From: Pseudobdellovibrionaceae bacterium
GTDB taxonomy: Bacteria > Bdellovibrionota > Bdellovibrionia > Bdellovibrionales > Bdellovibrionaceae
NCBI GenBank assembly: GCA_019637955.1
Contig: JAHBUS010000004.1
Span: 248,001 to 312,000, forward strand
Direction: 5' to 3'
Length of the DNA: 64,000 bases
Below the pieces are notes generated by a model. It saw only the letters and a list, made by a program, of their open reading frames with translations. It made no database searches and was not told the origin of the DNA. Positions 39,817 through 48,539 of this stretch are shown piece after piece; within the stretch, counting starts at the first letter, position 1; the number at the start of each line of letters is the position of its first letter. A program made the translations under genes and the position numbers.

Positions 39817-40566
39817 ATGAAAAAGTTAAGTGGCAAAGTGGCGATCGTCACCGGAGCTTCTAAAGGGATCGGCGCCGCCATCGCCAAAGAGTACGCCGCC
39901 CAAGGCGCCTCGGTCGTGGTCAACTACTCGTCCAGCAAAGAAGACGCGGACAAGGTCGTCAAAGAGATCGTGGCCAAAGACGGCAAAGCCATCGCGGTCC
40001 AAGGCAGCGTGGGCAAGGCCGACGACGTGAAGCGCCTTTTTGACGAGACCAAGAAGGCGTTCGGCAAACTCGACGTCTTGGTCAACAACGCCGGCATCTA
40101 CAAATTCGGCACCATCGAAGACGTGACCGAAGAGGAGTTCCAGCGCCAGTTCAATACCAATGTTTTGGGCATCATGCTCACCACCCGCGAAGCCGTGAAG
40201 CACATCGGCCCCGAAGGCGGCAGCATCATCAACGTGAGTTCGGTGGTCAGCACGAGCCCCATGCCCGGCACCGTGATCTATGCCGCGACCAAGGGCGCTG
40301 TCGACACGATGACCATTGGTCTTGCCCGTGAACTTGCGCCCCGTAAAATCCGCGTCAACAACATCGCTCCTGGCGGCGTCAACACCGAGGGTGCGGTGAC
40401 CTTGGGCATGATCGGCAGTGACATGGAAAAAAGCATCGTGGCGCAAACGCCGCTTGGCCGCATCGGTCAGCCCCAAGACATTGCCAAAATCGCTTTGTTC
40501 TTAGCCTCGGACGACTCCGGCTGGATGACCGGTGAGCGTTTGCAAGGTTCGGGAGGGCTTCGCTAA
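39817..40566 (+). CDS. SDR family oxidoreductase
   Basis: A 249-residue classical short-chain dehydrogenase. Cofactor loop GASKGIG is at about 13-19, NNAG near 92, catalytic Ser in NVSSVVS, and YAATK for the Tyr-Lys pair. The end (GWMTGERLQGSGGL) is the usual family tail. It resembles 3-ketoacyl reductase-like enzymes, but the substrate is unknown. I chose the ATG at 39817, preceded by GGAG; the longer open frame runs through the operators. Confidence 0.94.
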   Translation: MKKLSGKVAIVTGASKGIGAAIAKEYAAQGASVVVNYSSSKEDADKVVKEIVAKDGKAIAVQGSVGKADDVKRLFDETKKAFGKLDVLVNNAGIYKFGTIEDVTEEEFQRQFNTNVLGIMLTTREAVKHIGPEGGSIINVSSVVSTSPMPGTVIYAATKGAVDTMTIGLARELAPRKIRVNNIAPGGVNTEGAVTLGMIGSDMEKSIVAQTPLGRIGQPQDIAKIALFLASDDSGWMTGERLQGSGGLR

Positions 40567-40697
40567 TGGAGCACTTCAGCCCCGAACACCTCGCCGTGTT
40601 TCTGTTGGCTGGATTCTCTGGCCTGGATTTCTTGCAGCGCGGGGTCAACCGACTCCGCGCCTTGGTCGAACAGTTCAAATTCATTTCTCACGGCTGA
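40566..40697 (+). CDS. Small coupled ORF after the SDR gene
   Basis: An ATG overlaps the SDR stop (TAATG) and opens 43 codons with G/C-ending codon use like the surrounding genes. The product starts MEHFSPEHLAVFLLAGFSG, which faintly recalls the first helix of a LysR-type protein, and ends FKFISHG. It could be a real small protein or the remnant of a lost gene. No family is recognised. Confidence 0.3.
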   Translation: MEHFSPEHLAVFLLAGFSGLDFLQRGVNRLRALVEQFKFISHG

Positions 40698-40773
40698 AGA
40701 TCATCGTCAGCCGCATGGACGCTGGCGAAACTAAAGCCTTGTTTGCGCTCATTTTCCGCATCATATTCAGGTC

Positions 40774-42585
40774 ATGACTGATGCCGCTCATGATCCCCAA
40801 CACCTCGTTCAGGTTGTCACCCTTTTGACCGCCGCCGTTGTGGCGGTTCCTCTTTTTCGCAAGCTCGGGCTGGGCTCGGTGCTGGGCTATCTGTGTGCCG
40901 GACTGATCATTGGCCCTTTCGGCATCGGACTCTTTACGGGCTCGCAGGCCATTCTTCACGTGGCCGAGCTTGGTGTGGTGATGTTCTTGTTCGTCATCGG
41001 GCTCGAGATGAAGCCGTCTCACCTTTGGAGTCTTCGCAAAGAGATCTTCGGCTTGGGCGCCTTGCAGATTTTGGTCAGCGCCTTTGCGCTGACGGGCATC
41101 GGGATGCTCTTTGGGTTCTCGGTCCCGGTTTCGTTTATTTCGGGAATGGGCTTTGTCCTGACATCGACCGCGATCGTCATGCAGCTTTTGGGCGAACGCG
41201 GCGACATCGGCTTGCCGCGCGGGCAGGCCATGGTTTCGATTCTTCTTTTCGAAGACCTCTTGATCGTTCCATTGCTGGCGATCGTGACGATTCTCTCTCC
41301 GGTCACGACAGGTCATAATGGGTTCAATTGGATCTCGGCCGCAACGGCCATCGGCGCGGTGGCGGCGGTCATCGCCGGAGGCATCTGGCTGCTCAATCCG
41401 CTGTTCAGAATCTTGGCCAATGCCCGGGCCCGCGAAGTCTTAACGGCCGCGGCTCTCTTGGTGGTGCTCGGCACGGCTTTGTTGATGCAGGCGAGCGGTC
41501 TTTCGATGGCAATGGGCGCGTTCTTAGCGGGCGTGCTGCTGGCGGAATCTTCGTTCCGTCACCAGATTGAAGCCGACATCGAACCGTTCCGCGGGATTTT
41601 GCTCGGTCTTTTCTTTATTGGCGTCGGGATGTCTCTGGATCTGAAACTGGTCTCCTCAAACTTGTCGCTCATCTTTGGCGGCGTCGTCGCCATGATGATT
41701 GGCAAAGCAGTCTGCATTTATTTTGTCGCCCGCCTCACCAAAACCAAGCACCACGATGCCCTGGACCGCGCCCTCATGATGGCCCAAGGTGGAGAATTCG
41801 CCTTCGTTCTTTTTGCCGCCGCCGCGCAGGCCGGCGTGATCTCGGGCGAAGTGAACGCCAATATGACCGCGATCGTGGTGCTCTCGATGGTCTTCACCCC
41901 TCTCGTCAACGCCGCCGCCAAAAAAGTTCTGCCGGCCCCCAAAGCCTCCACCGATGGTCTCGAAGTCGCCACCAACCGCTCGGCCCGCGCGCTGATGATC
42001 GGCTTTGGCCGCTTCGGCCAAGTCGTGAGCCAGCTTTTACTCGCCCGCGATCTCGACGTGACGATCATCGATTCGGACCCCGAGCGCATTCGCAACGCCC
42101 GCGAATTCGGTTTCAAAATTTACTACGGTGATGGTTCCCGTTTGGATGTCTTAAGGGCGTCCGGCGCCGAGCACGCCTGCTTGATCGCCGTTTGCGTTGA
42201 CGACAAGAAAACGTCGTCTCATATCGTCGAGCTTCTGAAGAATGAGTTTCCCGAAGCCAAAGTCATCGTTCGGGCTTACGACCGCATTCACGCACGCGAG
42301 TTGGTCTTGAAAGGCGTCGACTACCAAATCCGCGAAACTTTTTATTCGGCCATGCGCTTTGGTGAGCAAGCGCTGCGAGAAATGGAGATCCCCGAAACCG
42401 AAATCGAATCGATCGTCGAAGACATCCGCGAGCGCGACAAACAGCGCTTCGAGCTCGAGATCGCCGCCGGCACCACCGAAGCGGGCCGCTCGCTCATGCG
42501 CGGCAATATTCCCAAGCCTGCACCTTTGATTGAGCCGAAACGTGCAACGAAGATCCTGAACCCCGAAAGCATTCAGAGCACGTGA
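40774..42585 (+). CDS. CPA2-type cation:proton antiporter with RCK domain (KefB-like)
   Basis: A 603-residue monovalent cation:proton antiporter-2 protein. About twelve hydrophobic segments (to residue 390) include the ion-site region FVLTSTAIVMQLLGERG and LFEDLLIVPLLA. A cytoplasmic TrkA-N domain follows (LMIGFGRFGQVVSQLLL; IDSDPERI; YYGDGSRLDVL). This resembles KefB/KefC-type potassium efflux systems, but no ancillary KefF/G is adjacent, so the ion and gating ligand are inferred. The 3' end is convergent with the helicase IV gene. Confidence 0.93.
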   Translation: MTDAAHDPQHLVQVVTLLTAAVVAVPLFRKLGLGSVLGYLCAGLIIGPFGIGLFTGSQAILHVAELGVVMFLFVIGLEMKPSHLWSLRKEIFGLGALQILVSAFALTGIGMLFGFSVPVSFISGMGFVLTSTAIVMQLLGERGDIGLPRGQAMVSILLFEDLLIVPLLAIVTILSPVTTGHNGFNWISAATAIGAVAAVIAGGIWLLNPLFRILANARAREVLTAAALLVVLGTALLMQASGLSMAMGAFLAGVLLAESSFRHQIEADIEPFRGILLGLFFIGVGMSLDLKLVSSNLSLIFGGVVAMMIGKAVCIYFVARLTKTKHHDALDRALMMAQGGEFAFVLFAAAAQAGVISGEVNANMTAIVVLSMVFTPLVNAAAKKVLPAPKASTDGLEVATNRSARALMIGFGRFGQVVSQLLLARDLDVTIIDSDPERIRNAREFGFKIYYGDGSRLDVLRASGAEHACLIAVCVDDKKTSSHIVELLKNEFPEAKVIVRAYDRIHARELVLKGVDYQIRETFYSAMRFGEQALREMEIPETEIESIVEDIRERDKQRFELEIAAGTTEAGRSLMRGNIPKPAPLIEPKRATKILNPESIQST

Positions 42586-42595
42586 GCCTGACGGG

Positions 42596-43468
42596 TCAAA
42601 AGCCGTTGAGTTCAACAAGCTCTTTGAGTTCATCCCAGAAAATCGAATTGGGGTCATCGCTCGGCGAGACGAAATAAACGTTTTGCCGGGCGCGCGTGAT
42701 CGCGACGTACATCAGCCGCCGCTCCTCCGCGAACGGATAGGTCTCGGCTTTGGACTTGAGCATCTCAAACACGAAGTGGTCTTCCATTTCGGACGGAAAC
42801 TTGCGGCGCCCACCCTCCGGAAACACGATAAACACATGCTGGGCCTCCAGGCCTTTCGAGGCATGAATGGTCATCATCGAGATCGGCCGTGGGCACTTCA
42901 GACGCTTGAGAGGCTTGCGCGAGCGGTCCAGCTCAAACATATCTAAGAACTCGGAGGCGATGATTGGTCCGTCCTCATTGTAGCGGTAGAGGATCAAGAT
43001 CGACTCTTTTGCGGGGATCGTCTCGATCTTGGCACGAAGACCCGCCAAGGTCAGAAAGCCCACGTCCGAAGAATCAAAGCTCTCGCACCCCGAGCGCACG
43101 TCTTTTTGGATCTGGCTCTTGTTCTTGGATATGAACTGCTTTCCCAGCTCAACCACTTTGGGATGCGACCTGAAGTTGGCGTTGAGCGGCTGAAGGCTCA
43201 CGCCTTGATAGCGATCGGCATAGTCCGAGAGGATCATCACATCACTGCCGTTAAAGCCATAAATCGATTGCCAGTCATCACCAACGCTAAGGAACGAGGC
43301 CTGCGGGTTGTCGGCAAAGACTTGGTCCAAAAGCCGAAGTGCCAAATTGGACGTGTCCTGAAACTCGTCCACGATGATGTAATCATACGAGCGGCCCGTC
43401 CCCGCTTGGTACTTCTTGATGGCGTCGATGATCATGTCATTGAAGTCCATCTTGTTCTCTTGCTGCAC
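42596..43468 (-). CDS. Helicase IV-like protein, carboxy-terminal part after an in-frame TAG
   Basis: This 290-residue frame continues, in the same reading frame, the gene that stops at 43568. It carries Walker B (IIVDEFQDTS), motif III (SVGDDWQSIYGFNG), NANFRSHP, TIHASKGLEAQHVF and motif VI (RLMYVAITRARQNVYF). The GTG at 43468 is only a nominal start. The 33 codons between it and the TAG encode family-like sequence (GLTVGEIKHRYPHPRYLLF), so the two parts are one broken or recoded gene. Alone it lacks the ATP-binding loop. Confidence 0.75.
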   Translation of the reverse strand: MQQENKMDFNDMIIDAIKKYQAGTGRSYDYIIVDEFQDTSNLALRLLDQVFADNPQASFLSVGDDWQSIYGFNGSDVMILSDYADRYQGVSLQPLNANFRSHPKVVELGKQFISKNKSQIQKDVRSGCESFDSSDVGFLTLAGLRAKIETIPAKESILILYRYNEDGPIIASEFLDMFELDRSRKPLKRLKCPRPISMMTIHASKGLEAQHVFIVFPEGGRRKFPSEMEDHFVFEMLKSKAETYPFAEERRLMYVAITRARQNVYFVSPSDDPNSIFWDELKELVELNGF

Positions 43469-43567
43469 AAGCCGGTTATAGTGCTCAAGAAACCGCTCAA
43501 AGACTTCAAGAAAAAGAAGGTACCGAGGATGGGGGTATCGATGCTTGATCTCACCGACCGTGAGACC

Positions 43568-43570
43568 CTA
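43568..43570 (-). other. In-frame amber codon interrupting the helicase gene
   Basis: On the minus strand the context is AAG CTC TAG GGT CTC ACG, and the frame continues unbroken on both sides to 44932 and 42596. One base change from AAG or CAG would explain it. TAG ends other genes here (sensor kinase at 7550, DoxX at 27669), so it is normally a stop in this organism. Confidence 0.85.
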
Positions 43571-44932
43571 GAGCTTGAACATCTGGTAAAATTTGACAAA
43601 GACCCGGCCAAACTCACGAGAGATTTTCTGGTAGAGATCCAAACTCGACGAGTCCGCCTTGAGGTCGATCTTGTTTTTCTTGAAGACTTCGGTCAAATAC
43701 TCCGCGGTCCCTTGCGCGTTTAAAAGGTAGCTGTAGGTCTCAACCAGCCGGGTCTTTTGCTTGGCGTGCAGTTCGCGCTTCCAGCGCATGCCGTCCATGT
43801 ACTTCTGAGGATCTTTAAAGTACTTCGGCGGGCGTCCATCATTGGTGATCGCGAAATGCTCAAGATAAATGTCGTGATCGATGAGATAAAAGTCAGGCTC
43901 ATATCCAGGGTCTGTCGGATAAGGCCGCTCATACTCATACTTAATGTCGTGCAGGTACATGAAATCGGCGATGTAGCGCTCGTCGATACTTCGAACATAC
44001 TCGCCCTTGAGGGTCCTCAGGCCTCGGCGGGCTTTCACCTCACCAAACCGGTCGGGCGTCTCGATCAGTTTGGCATTGAGCTTACGCAGATCTTCACGAA
44101 GCTCGTCGATGTTCTCGTAAAAGATCATCGGCTTCAGCGCCGTAAAGAATCGTTCATAAAAGTCGTAGAAGACTTTAAAGAGACGGTTGTCGCTCAAGGT
44201 TTGGACGAGGGCCTTCATGATGAAGCTCTCGAGCTCCTTTTGCCGGTCGTCAAAAAGCTTTCGATGCCGAGAACGTGCAACCTGCAGAGCAAACGAGTGA
44301 ATCGTGCGGGCCTCAATGCCGGGAACCGTGACCGAGATCTTTTCGACCAAGTCCTGAGCCGACTTGCGCGAAAAGCTCAACAGCAAGATCCTCGAAGGGT
44401 CGATTTTCTTCTCGTGAACCAAATAGCGAACTTTGAAGTCGATCACACGGGTTTTGCCTGAGCCGGCCCCCGCCACGACGAGGTTTCGATCATCATCACT
44501 TAGAGCCGCGAAGGCCTGCTCCTCGGTCAAGAGCGGGCGTCCTTGCGCATCTTGAAAAATCGCGCGGGCCCGTCTTTGCTCGCGCCGCATGTAATCTTGA
44601 TTGAGTTGATGGCGTAAACTCGGCATTTCACGCGCGAAAGCCTCGATCTCTGCCAAAAGTTCGCGCTGCTGTCTTCGAACCGAAAGACTTTTGACCGCCT
44701 CGACCTGACCACGGATCTTTTCGAGTTTTTCGGCGAGCTTGGCGTAACGTGAGAACCGAAAGTACCTCGAGCTGTCTGACAGGAGCGCGCGGATGTCCAG
44801 ATAATGCGTGCGCAGCTCACTCAGTAATGCCAGCAAGCGGACACGCGCGCGCAACTCCTTGGCGACCTGAATGCCCACAAGCAAAAGCACGGCAACAAAA
44901 ACAAAGAGAGCCAGAGCCCAAACTAATTTCAT
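43568..44932 (-). CDS. Helicase IV-like protein, amino-terminal part ending at an in-frame TAG
   Basis: A 454-residue part of a UvrD-family helicase close to DNA helicase IV. It starts with a hydrophobic helix (WALALFVFVAVLLLVGI), unusual for a helicase, then a coiled stretch. Walker A GAGSGKT is at residues 155-161, then LLLSFSRKSAQDL and ARTIHSFAL. An inserted nuclease-like segment has YEPDFYLIDHDIYLEHFA. It ends at TAG (43568-43570), before Walker B. With the downstream part the protein would be about 778 residues, a normal length. Confidence 0.8.
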   Translation of the reverse strand: MKLVWALALFVFVAVLLLVGIQVAKELRARVRLLALLSELRTHYLDIRALLSDSSRYFRFSRYAKLAEKLEKIRGQVEAVKSLSVRRQQRELLAEIEAFAREMPSLRHQLNQDYMRREQRRARAIFQDAQGRPLLTEEQAFAALSDDDRNLVVAGAGSGKTRVIDFKVRYLVHEKKIDPSRILLLSFSRKSAQDLVEKISVTVPGIEARTIHSFALQVARSRHRKLFDDRQKELESFIMKALVQTLSDNRLFKVFYDFYERFFTALKPMIFYENIDELREDLRKLNAKLIETPDRFGEVKARRGLRTLKGEYVRSIDERYIADFMYLHDIKYEYERPYPTDPGYEPDFYLIDHDIYLEHFAITNDGRPPKYFKDPQKYMDGMRWKRELHAKQKTRLVETYSYLLNAQGTAEYLTEVFKKNKIDLKADSSSLDLYQKISREFGRVFVKFYQMFKL

Positions 44933-45040
44933 TCGTGAGACACGTTACCGCGTTCGGAAAAGAGAGTCTAAGAAAAGTACGGTGGCGTCTCTTTTATAAA
45001 GTTTGTCCGTATATCGGCCGGACATATGTCTAAGACTGAA

Positions 45041-45355
45041 TTAACGGCAGAAGATCTGGTACAAAGACTTCATCAGCTTAACCACCCGCTGATCCGCAAT
45101 CTTGTAGTAGACCTGCTTGCCATCACGCCGGGCCTCCACGAGACCCTCCATCTTCATGGCTTTTAAGAACTGCGAGACCGACGATTGCGAAGCGCCGCAG
45201 GCCTGCTCAAGATCACCCACTGACAATTCACCCTCCGCCAAAGCACACAGAATCAGCAGCCGTGGAGGGTGCGAGAGATGTTTTAATAAAGAGGCCACGC
45301 CCTCGCTCTTCTGTCTCAAATCGGAAAGGGCCTGGCCCTGAACTTGACTTTTCAT
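45041..45355 (-). CDS. ArsR/BigR-type sulfide-responsive repressor
   Basis: A 104-residue ArsR regulator resembling BigR/SqrR/YgaV: VASLLKHLSHPPRLLILCALAEGELSVGDLEQACGASQSSVSQFLKAM. Two Cys (in ILCALA and QACGAS) and one at the carboxy terminus (IFCR) could form the persulfide-sensing disulfide known in this group. No ribosome site is visible before the ATG, which lies six bases from the palindrome. It is divergent from the rhodanese operon it probably controls. Confidence 0.9.
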   Translation of the reverse strand: MKSQVQGQALSDLRQKSEGVASLLKHLSHPPRLLILCALAEGELSVGDLEQACGASQSSVSQFLKAMKMEGLVEARRDGKQVYYKIADQRVVKLMKSLYQIFCR

Positions 45356-45360
45356 ATTAA

Positions 45361-45382
45361 TATATTATTATATCATAATATA
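45361..45382. promoter_or_regulatory. AT-rich palindrome, probable BigR box
   Basis: TATATTAT (45361-45368) and ATAATATA (45375-45382) form perfect 8-base arms around TATATC. It lies between the divergent repressor (start 45355) and the rhodanese gene (start 45408), within the only AT-only stretch nearby. BigR operators are known to be AT-rich palindromes. Confidence 0.72.
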
Positions 45383-45407
45383 AAGATCAAGCCCGAAAGG
45401 AGAAAAG

Positions 45408-45770
45408 ATGTCCGAAAAACCCTTGTTCACCGTTCAAATCAACGAGGGCGTCCCCGAGATCACGCCCGAACAGCTTTTTTCTCATCTCGGGCAGGTCACC
45501 TTGATTGATGTTCGAAGGCCTGATGAGTACAGCGGGGAGCTTTCGCACATCCAAGGCGCACGCCTCGTCACTCTCGGTCCTGATCTGGACACCTTTCTTG
45601 ATCTGCATGACAAAAATGACCACGTGGTCTTTATCTGCCGCAGCGGCGCTCGCTCGGGACGCGCCACGGTGGCCAGCCGTGAGCGGGGTTACACCAACAC
45701 CTTCAATCTTCAAGGTGGCATGCTTCTCTGGAACCAAAAGCAACTCCCGACGGCGGGAGGCCGGTCATGA
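45408..45770 (+). CDS. Rhodanese-like domain protein
   Basis: A single-domain sulfurtransferase of 120 residues. The active loop is FICRSGARSG, with the Cys that carries the persulfide; VTLIDVRRPDEYSGE is the upstream family block. AAAGGAGAA precedes the ATG. The stop overlaps the YeeE gene (ATGA). First gene of the sulfur operon; it probably moves persulfide sulfur between thiols. Confidence 0.94.
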   Translation: MSEKPLFTVQINEGVPEITPEQLFSHLGQVTLIDVRRPDEYSGELSHIQGARLVTLGPDLDTFLDLHDKNDHVVFICRSGARSGRATVASRERGYTNTFNLQGGMLLWNQKQLPTAGGRS

Positions 45771-46192
45771 ATTCAGTGGCAACTCCCCTTCTCGGCGGCG
45801 CTCTGATTGGCCTGGCCGTCACGTTGATGCTTTTGTTTAACGGCCGCGTCACCGGGATCAGCGGGATTCTTTACTCTTCACTGAGCCGCCCCACTCAGGA
45901 GGGCCTGTGGCGCTGGCTCTTTCTGGCCGGACTGCTGGCTGGAGGAGCGTCGGTGCAGATCTTGCGCCCCGAGCTTTTGATCAATCTTTCAGATCGAAAC
46001 ATGACGGCCATCATATTGGCCGGTCTGCTCGTGGGTTATGGAACAGTCATGGGAAGCGGATGCACAAGTGGTCATGGAATCTGCGGTCTGAGCCGCCTGT
46101 CGGTGAGGTCTTTGGCTGCAACCGTCACCTTTATGCTCTTTGGATTTATCGCCGCACAAGTTTTCGTTTATCTGATCGGAGCATTCGCATGA
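45767..46192 (+). CDS. YeeE/YedE family sulfur transporter, first half
   Basis: A 141-residue membrane protein of the half-length YeeE/YedE type, with about four hydrophobic segments. The motif GSGCTSGHGICGLSRLS, with two Cys, is typical of the thiosulfate-transporter family. The second half is encoded by the next gene, which it overlaps (ATGA). Together they should form one pore. Confidence 0.93.
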   Translation: MNSVATPLLGGALIGLAVTLMLLFNGRVTGISGILYSSLSRPTQEGLWRWLFLAGLLAGGASVQILRPELLINLSDRNMTAIILAGLLVGYGTVMGSGCTSGHGICGLSRLSVRSLAATVTFMLFGFIAAQVFVYLIGAFA

Positions 46193-46629
46193 AGTACCGA
46201 CGTTACCAGAATCTGACGGCCTTGATTGTGGGCTTGCTCTTTGCCGCGGGCCTTGCGGTCTCGGGCATGACTCAGCCGCAAAAAATCATCAACTTTCTAA
46301 CGCTGGGACCTGACTGGGACCCTTCACTTTTGTTCGTGATGATTGGGGCTTTGGGTGTTCATCTCGTGACGTATCCGCTCATCCGTCGAAGGCGCTCACC
46401 CCTGCTGGATACCATGTGGCACGTGCCGACCCGCCAAGACTTGAGCCCTCGCCTCATTGGGGGTTCGGCCCTGTTCGGGTTGGGCTGGGGCCTGGCGGGT
46501 TATTGCCCGGGACCGGCCGTGACCTCGCTCGCCTCGGGCGATTTGCGAGCGTTGGCTTTTGTCTTCGCGATGGTGACCGGCATGCTGCTGTTCAAAAAAA
46601 CCGAGCCTTTGATGAAGTTGAAGGGCTGA
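46189..46629 (+). CDS. DUF6691 / YeeE-YedE family protein, second half
   Basis: A 146-residue membrane partner with about four hydrophobic segments. GLAVSGMTQPQKIINFL and GLAGYCPGPAVTS, with a conserved Cys, mark the carboxy-terminal half of YeeE/YedE. The ATG at 46189 overlaps the previous stop. The product completes the sulfur-compound transporter. Confidence 0.92.
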   Translation: MKYRRYQNLTALIVGLLFAAGLAVSGMTQPQKIINFLTLGPDWDPSLLFVMIGALGVHLVTYPLIRRRRSPLLDTMWHVPTRQDLSPRLIGGSALFGLGWGLAGYCPGPAVTSLASGDLRALAFVFAMVTGMLLFKKTEPLMKLKG

Positions 46630-46630
46630 T

Positions 46631-47431
46631 ATGAGCTTGTTGGGATTTGCCGCGAGTTTTTTGATGGGCATCATCCTCGGCCTGGTGGGCGGAGGGGGCT
46701 CGATCTTAACGGTCCCGATCTTGGTGTACCTCTTTGCGCTCGCGCCGAGTGTCGCAACGGGGCATTCACTCTTTGTCGTTGGCTTGACGGCCCTGGTCGG
46801 TGCCGCGCTGGCTTTGCGACGAGGGCAAATCGACTTGGCCGCGAGCCTGGCCTTTGTCTTTCCGAGTGTTCTTGGGGTGAACATTTCGCGCGGCCTCATC
46901 GTCCCGAGTTTGCCCCCCGTGATTGCTCAGATCGGCACCTTTGTCGTCACCAAAGAAATTTTGATCATGCTGGTCTTCTCCGTGATGATGATCGCGGCCT
47001 CGACTTCGATGATCCGGCGCCGCGCGCACGCGTCGGCACTTCGGGTTTCGGCCTTGGTGCGCATGCTGATGATGGCTTTCTTGGGTCTGATCGTCGGGTT
47101 GATCGCCGGATTCGTTGGCGCGGGCGGCGGTTTCTTGATTATCCCCGCGCTCGTCTTCGTGGCTGGTCTCTCGATGCGATTGGCGGTCGGAAGCTCACTC
47201 ATGGTCATCGCGATTCAATCGCTCTTTGGATTTGCCAATGATGTCTCCCGCGGCGCCCGGATCGATTGGACTCTCTTGCTGACGGTCGCGTCCTTCGCGG
47301 TCGTGGGCATTCTGGCGGGGTCCGCCTCTTCGGCGCAAATCAATGAACAAAAACTCAAAACGGGCTTTGGCTGGTTCGTGCTGGTGATCGGCCTCACGAT
47401 TTTGGCCGAACAGATTTACCACGCCATTTAG
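46631..47431 (+). CDS. TauE/SafE family sulfite exporter
   Basis: A 266-residue membrane protein with eight or nine hydrophobic segments: FLMGIILGLVGGGGSILTVPILVYL at the start and GLIAGFVGAGGGFLIIPALV in the second repeat, the two TauE/SafE signatures. It starts one base after the previous stop. In this operon it probably exports sulfite made by the persulfide dioxygenase that follows. Confidence 0.95.
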   Translation: MSLLGFAASFLMGIILGLVGGGGSILTVPILVYLFALAPSVATGHSLFVVGLTALVGAALALRRGQIDLAASLAFVFPSVLGVNISRGLIVPSLPPVIAQIGTFVVTKEILIMLVFSVMMIAASTSMIRRRAHASALRVSALVRMLMMAFLGLIVGLIAGFVGAGGGFLIIPALVFVAGLSMRLAVGSSLMVIAIQSLFGFANDVSRGARIDWTLLLTVASFAVVGILAGSASSAQINEQKLKTGFGWFVLVIGLTILAEQIYHAI

Positions 47432-47447
47432 CTCAAAGGAGAATCGT

Positions 47448-48305
47448 ATGGTTCAAATTCAAGAGTTCTTCGATAAAAATACGTGGACGCTGACCTATGT
47501 CGTCTGGGACGACGCCAGCAAAGACGCTCTCGTCATTGATCCTGTCATGGATTACGATCAGGCCGCGTCCAAAACTAGCGAGGAGTCCGCCCAGGCGGTG
47601 ACTGATTTCTTGCGCGGACACAACCTGAAGCTTCATCTGATTCTCGAAACGCACGCCCATGCCGATCATTTGAGCGGATCTCAGATCATCAAGCGCGCGT
47701 TTCCAAGCGCGATGATCGCCATAGGCGAAAAGATCACGAAGGTTCAGGAGGTCTTCAAAGGAGTCTTTGGACTCCCCGATGACTTTAAAACGGACGGCTC
47801 TCAGTTTGATCGGCTGCTCAAAGATGGCGAGGAGTTCCGAGCAGGTTCGCTAAAAGTCAAAACGATCTTCACGCCCGGTCACACGCCGGCGTGCGCCTCC
47901 TACTTGATCGACGGAAACGTGTTCGTGGGCGATGCTTTGTTCATGCCCGACTACGGCACGGGCCGCTGCGACTTTCCTGAAGGCAGCGCGAAGGACCTTT
48001 ACCAATCGATCCATGGCCGTCTTTACGAGCTTCCCGAAGACACCAAGGTCTACACGGGCCATGATTACATGCCGAACGGCCGCCCGCTGAAATACATGGC
48101 GACCATCGCCGAAGAAAAACGCGAGAACATCCAGCTCAAGGCCCAAACCACCTTGGACGAGTTCTTGAAGTTTCGCACCGAGCGCGACCGCACGCTCGCG
48201 GCGCCGAAACTCTTGCTTCCCTCTATCCAGGTGAACATTGATGCAGGCCACCTGCCGGCGCCCGATCAAGCCGGCAAAAGATACCTGCGCATCCCCATTC
48301 GTTAA
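47448..48305 (+). CDS. Persulfide dioxygenase-like MBL-fold protein
   Basis: A 285-residue metallo-beta-lactamase-fold protein of the ETHE1/Blh group, which oxidises glutathione persulfide to sulfite with non-haem iron. Metal residues are in ETHAHADHLSG, TPGHTPACASY and FVGDALFMPDYGTGRCDFP, the last being an ETHE1/Blh hallmark. YTGHDYMP supplies another His. AAAGGAGAA precedes the ATG. The operon context supports the assignment strongly. Confidence 0.94.
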   Translation: MVQIQEFFDKNTWTLTYVVWDDASKDALVIDPVMDYDQAASKTSEESAQAVTDFLRGHNLKLHLILETHAHADHLSGSQIIKRAFPSAMIAIGEKITKVQEVFKGVFGLPDDFKTDGSQFDRLLKDGEEFRAGSLKVKTIFTPGHTPACASYLIDGNVFVGDALFMPDYGTGRCDFPEGSAKDLYQSIHGRLYELPEDTKVYTGHDYMPNGRPLKYMATIAEEKRENIQLKAQTTLDEFLKFRTERDRTLAAPKLLLPSIQVNIDAGHLPAPDQAGKRYLRIPIR

Positions 48306-48328
48306 CCAACCAACAAAAGGAGTCATCA

Positions 48329-48523
48329 ATGAAAGCAAATGAAGGAAAATGGGACCGCATCGCGCGCGTGATCGTGGGCTTGGGCCTGCTCTCACTCACC
48401 GTACTGGGACCTCAGACACTCTGGGGATTGGTGGGACTTGTCCCGCTCATCACCGGAATCGTGGGGTTTTGCCCGCTCTATAAAGTCTTTGGCCTCAGCA
48501 CGTGTCCCCTCTCGTCACGCTGA
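48329..48523 (+). CDS. DUF2892 small membrane protein
   Basis: A 64-residue protein with two hydrophobic helices. DUF2892 is also found fused to rhodanese (YgaP); the carboxy-terminal block GFCPLYKVFGLSTCPL with two Cys is the family mark. AAAAGGAG precedes the ATG. Last gene of the sulfur operon, probably an inner-membrane helper of sulfur handling. Confidence 0.93.
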   Translation: MKANEGKWDRIARVIVGLGLLSLTVLGPQTLWGLVGLVPLITGIVGFCPLYKVFGLSTCPLSSR

Positions 48524-48539
48524 GAGCCACTCTTGCCGG

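Noticed and set aside
43469-43570. A frameshift in the helicase IV gene
   Set aside because: Translation of the gap shows both parts are in the same frame; only a TAG separates them, so it was reported as a nonsense codon.
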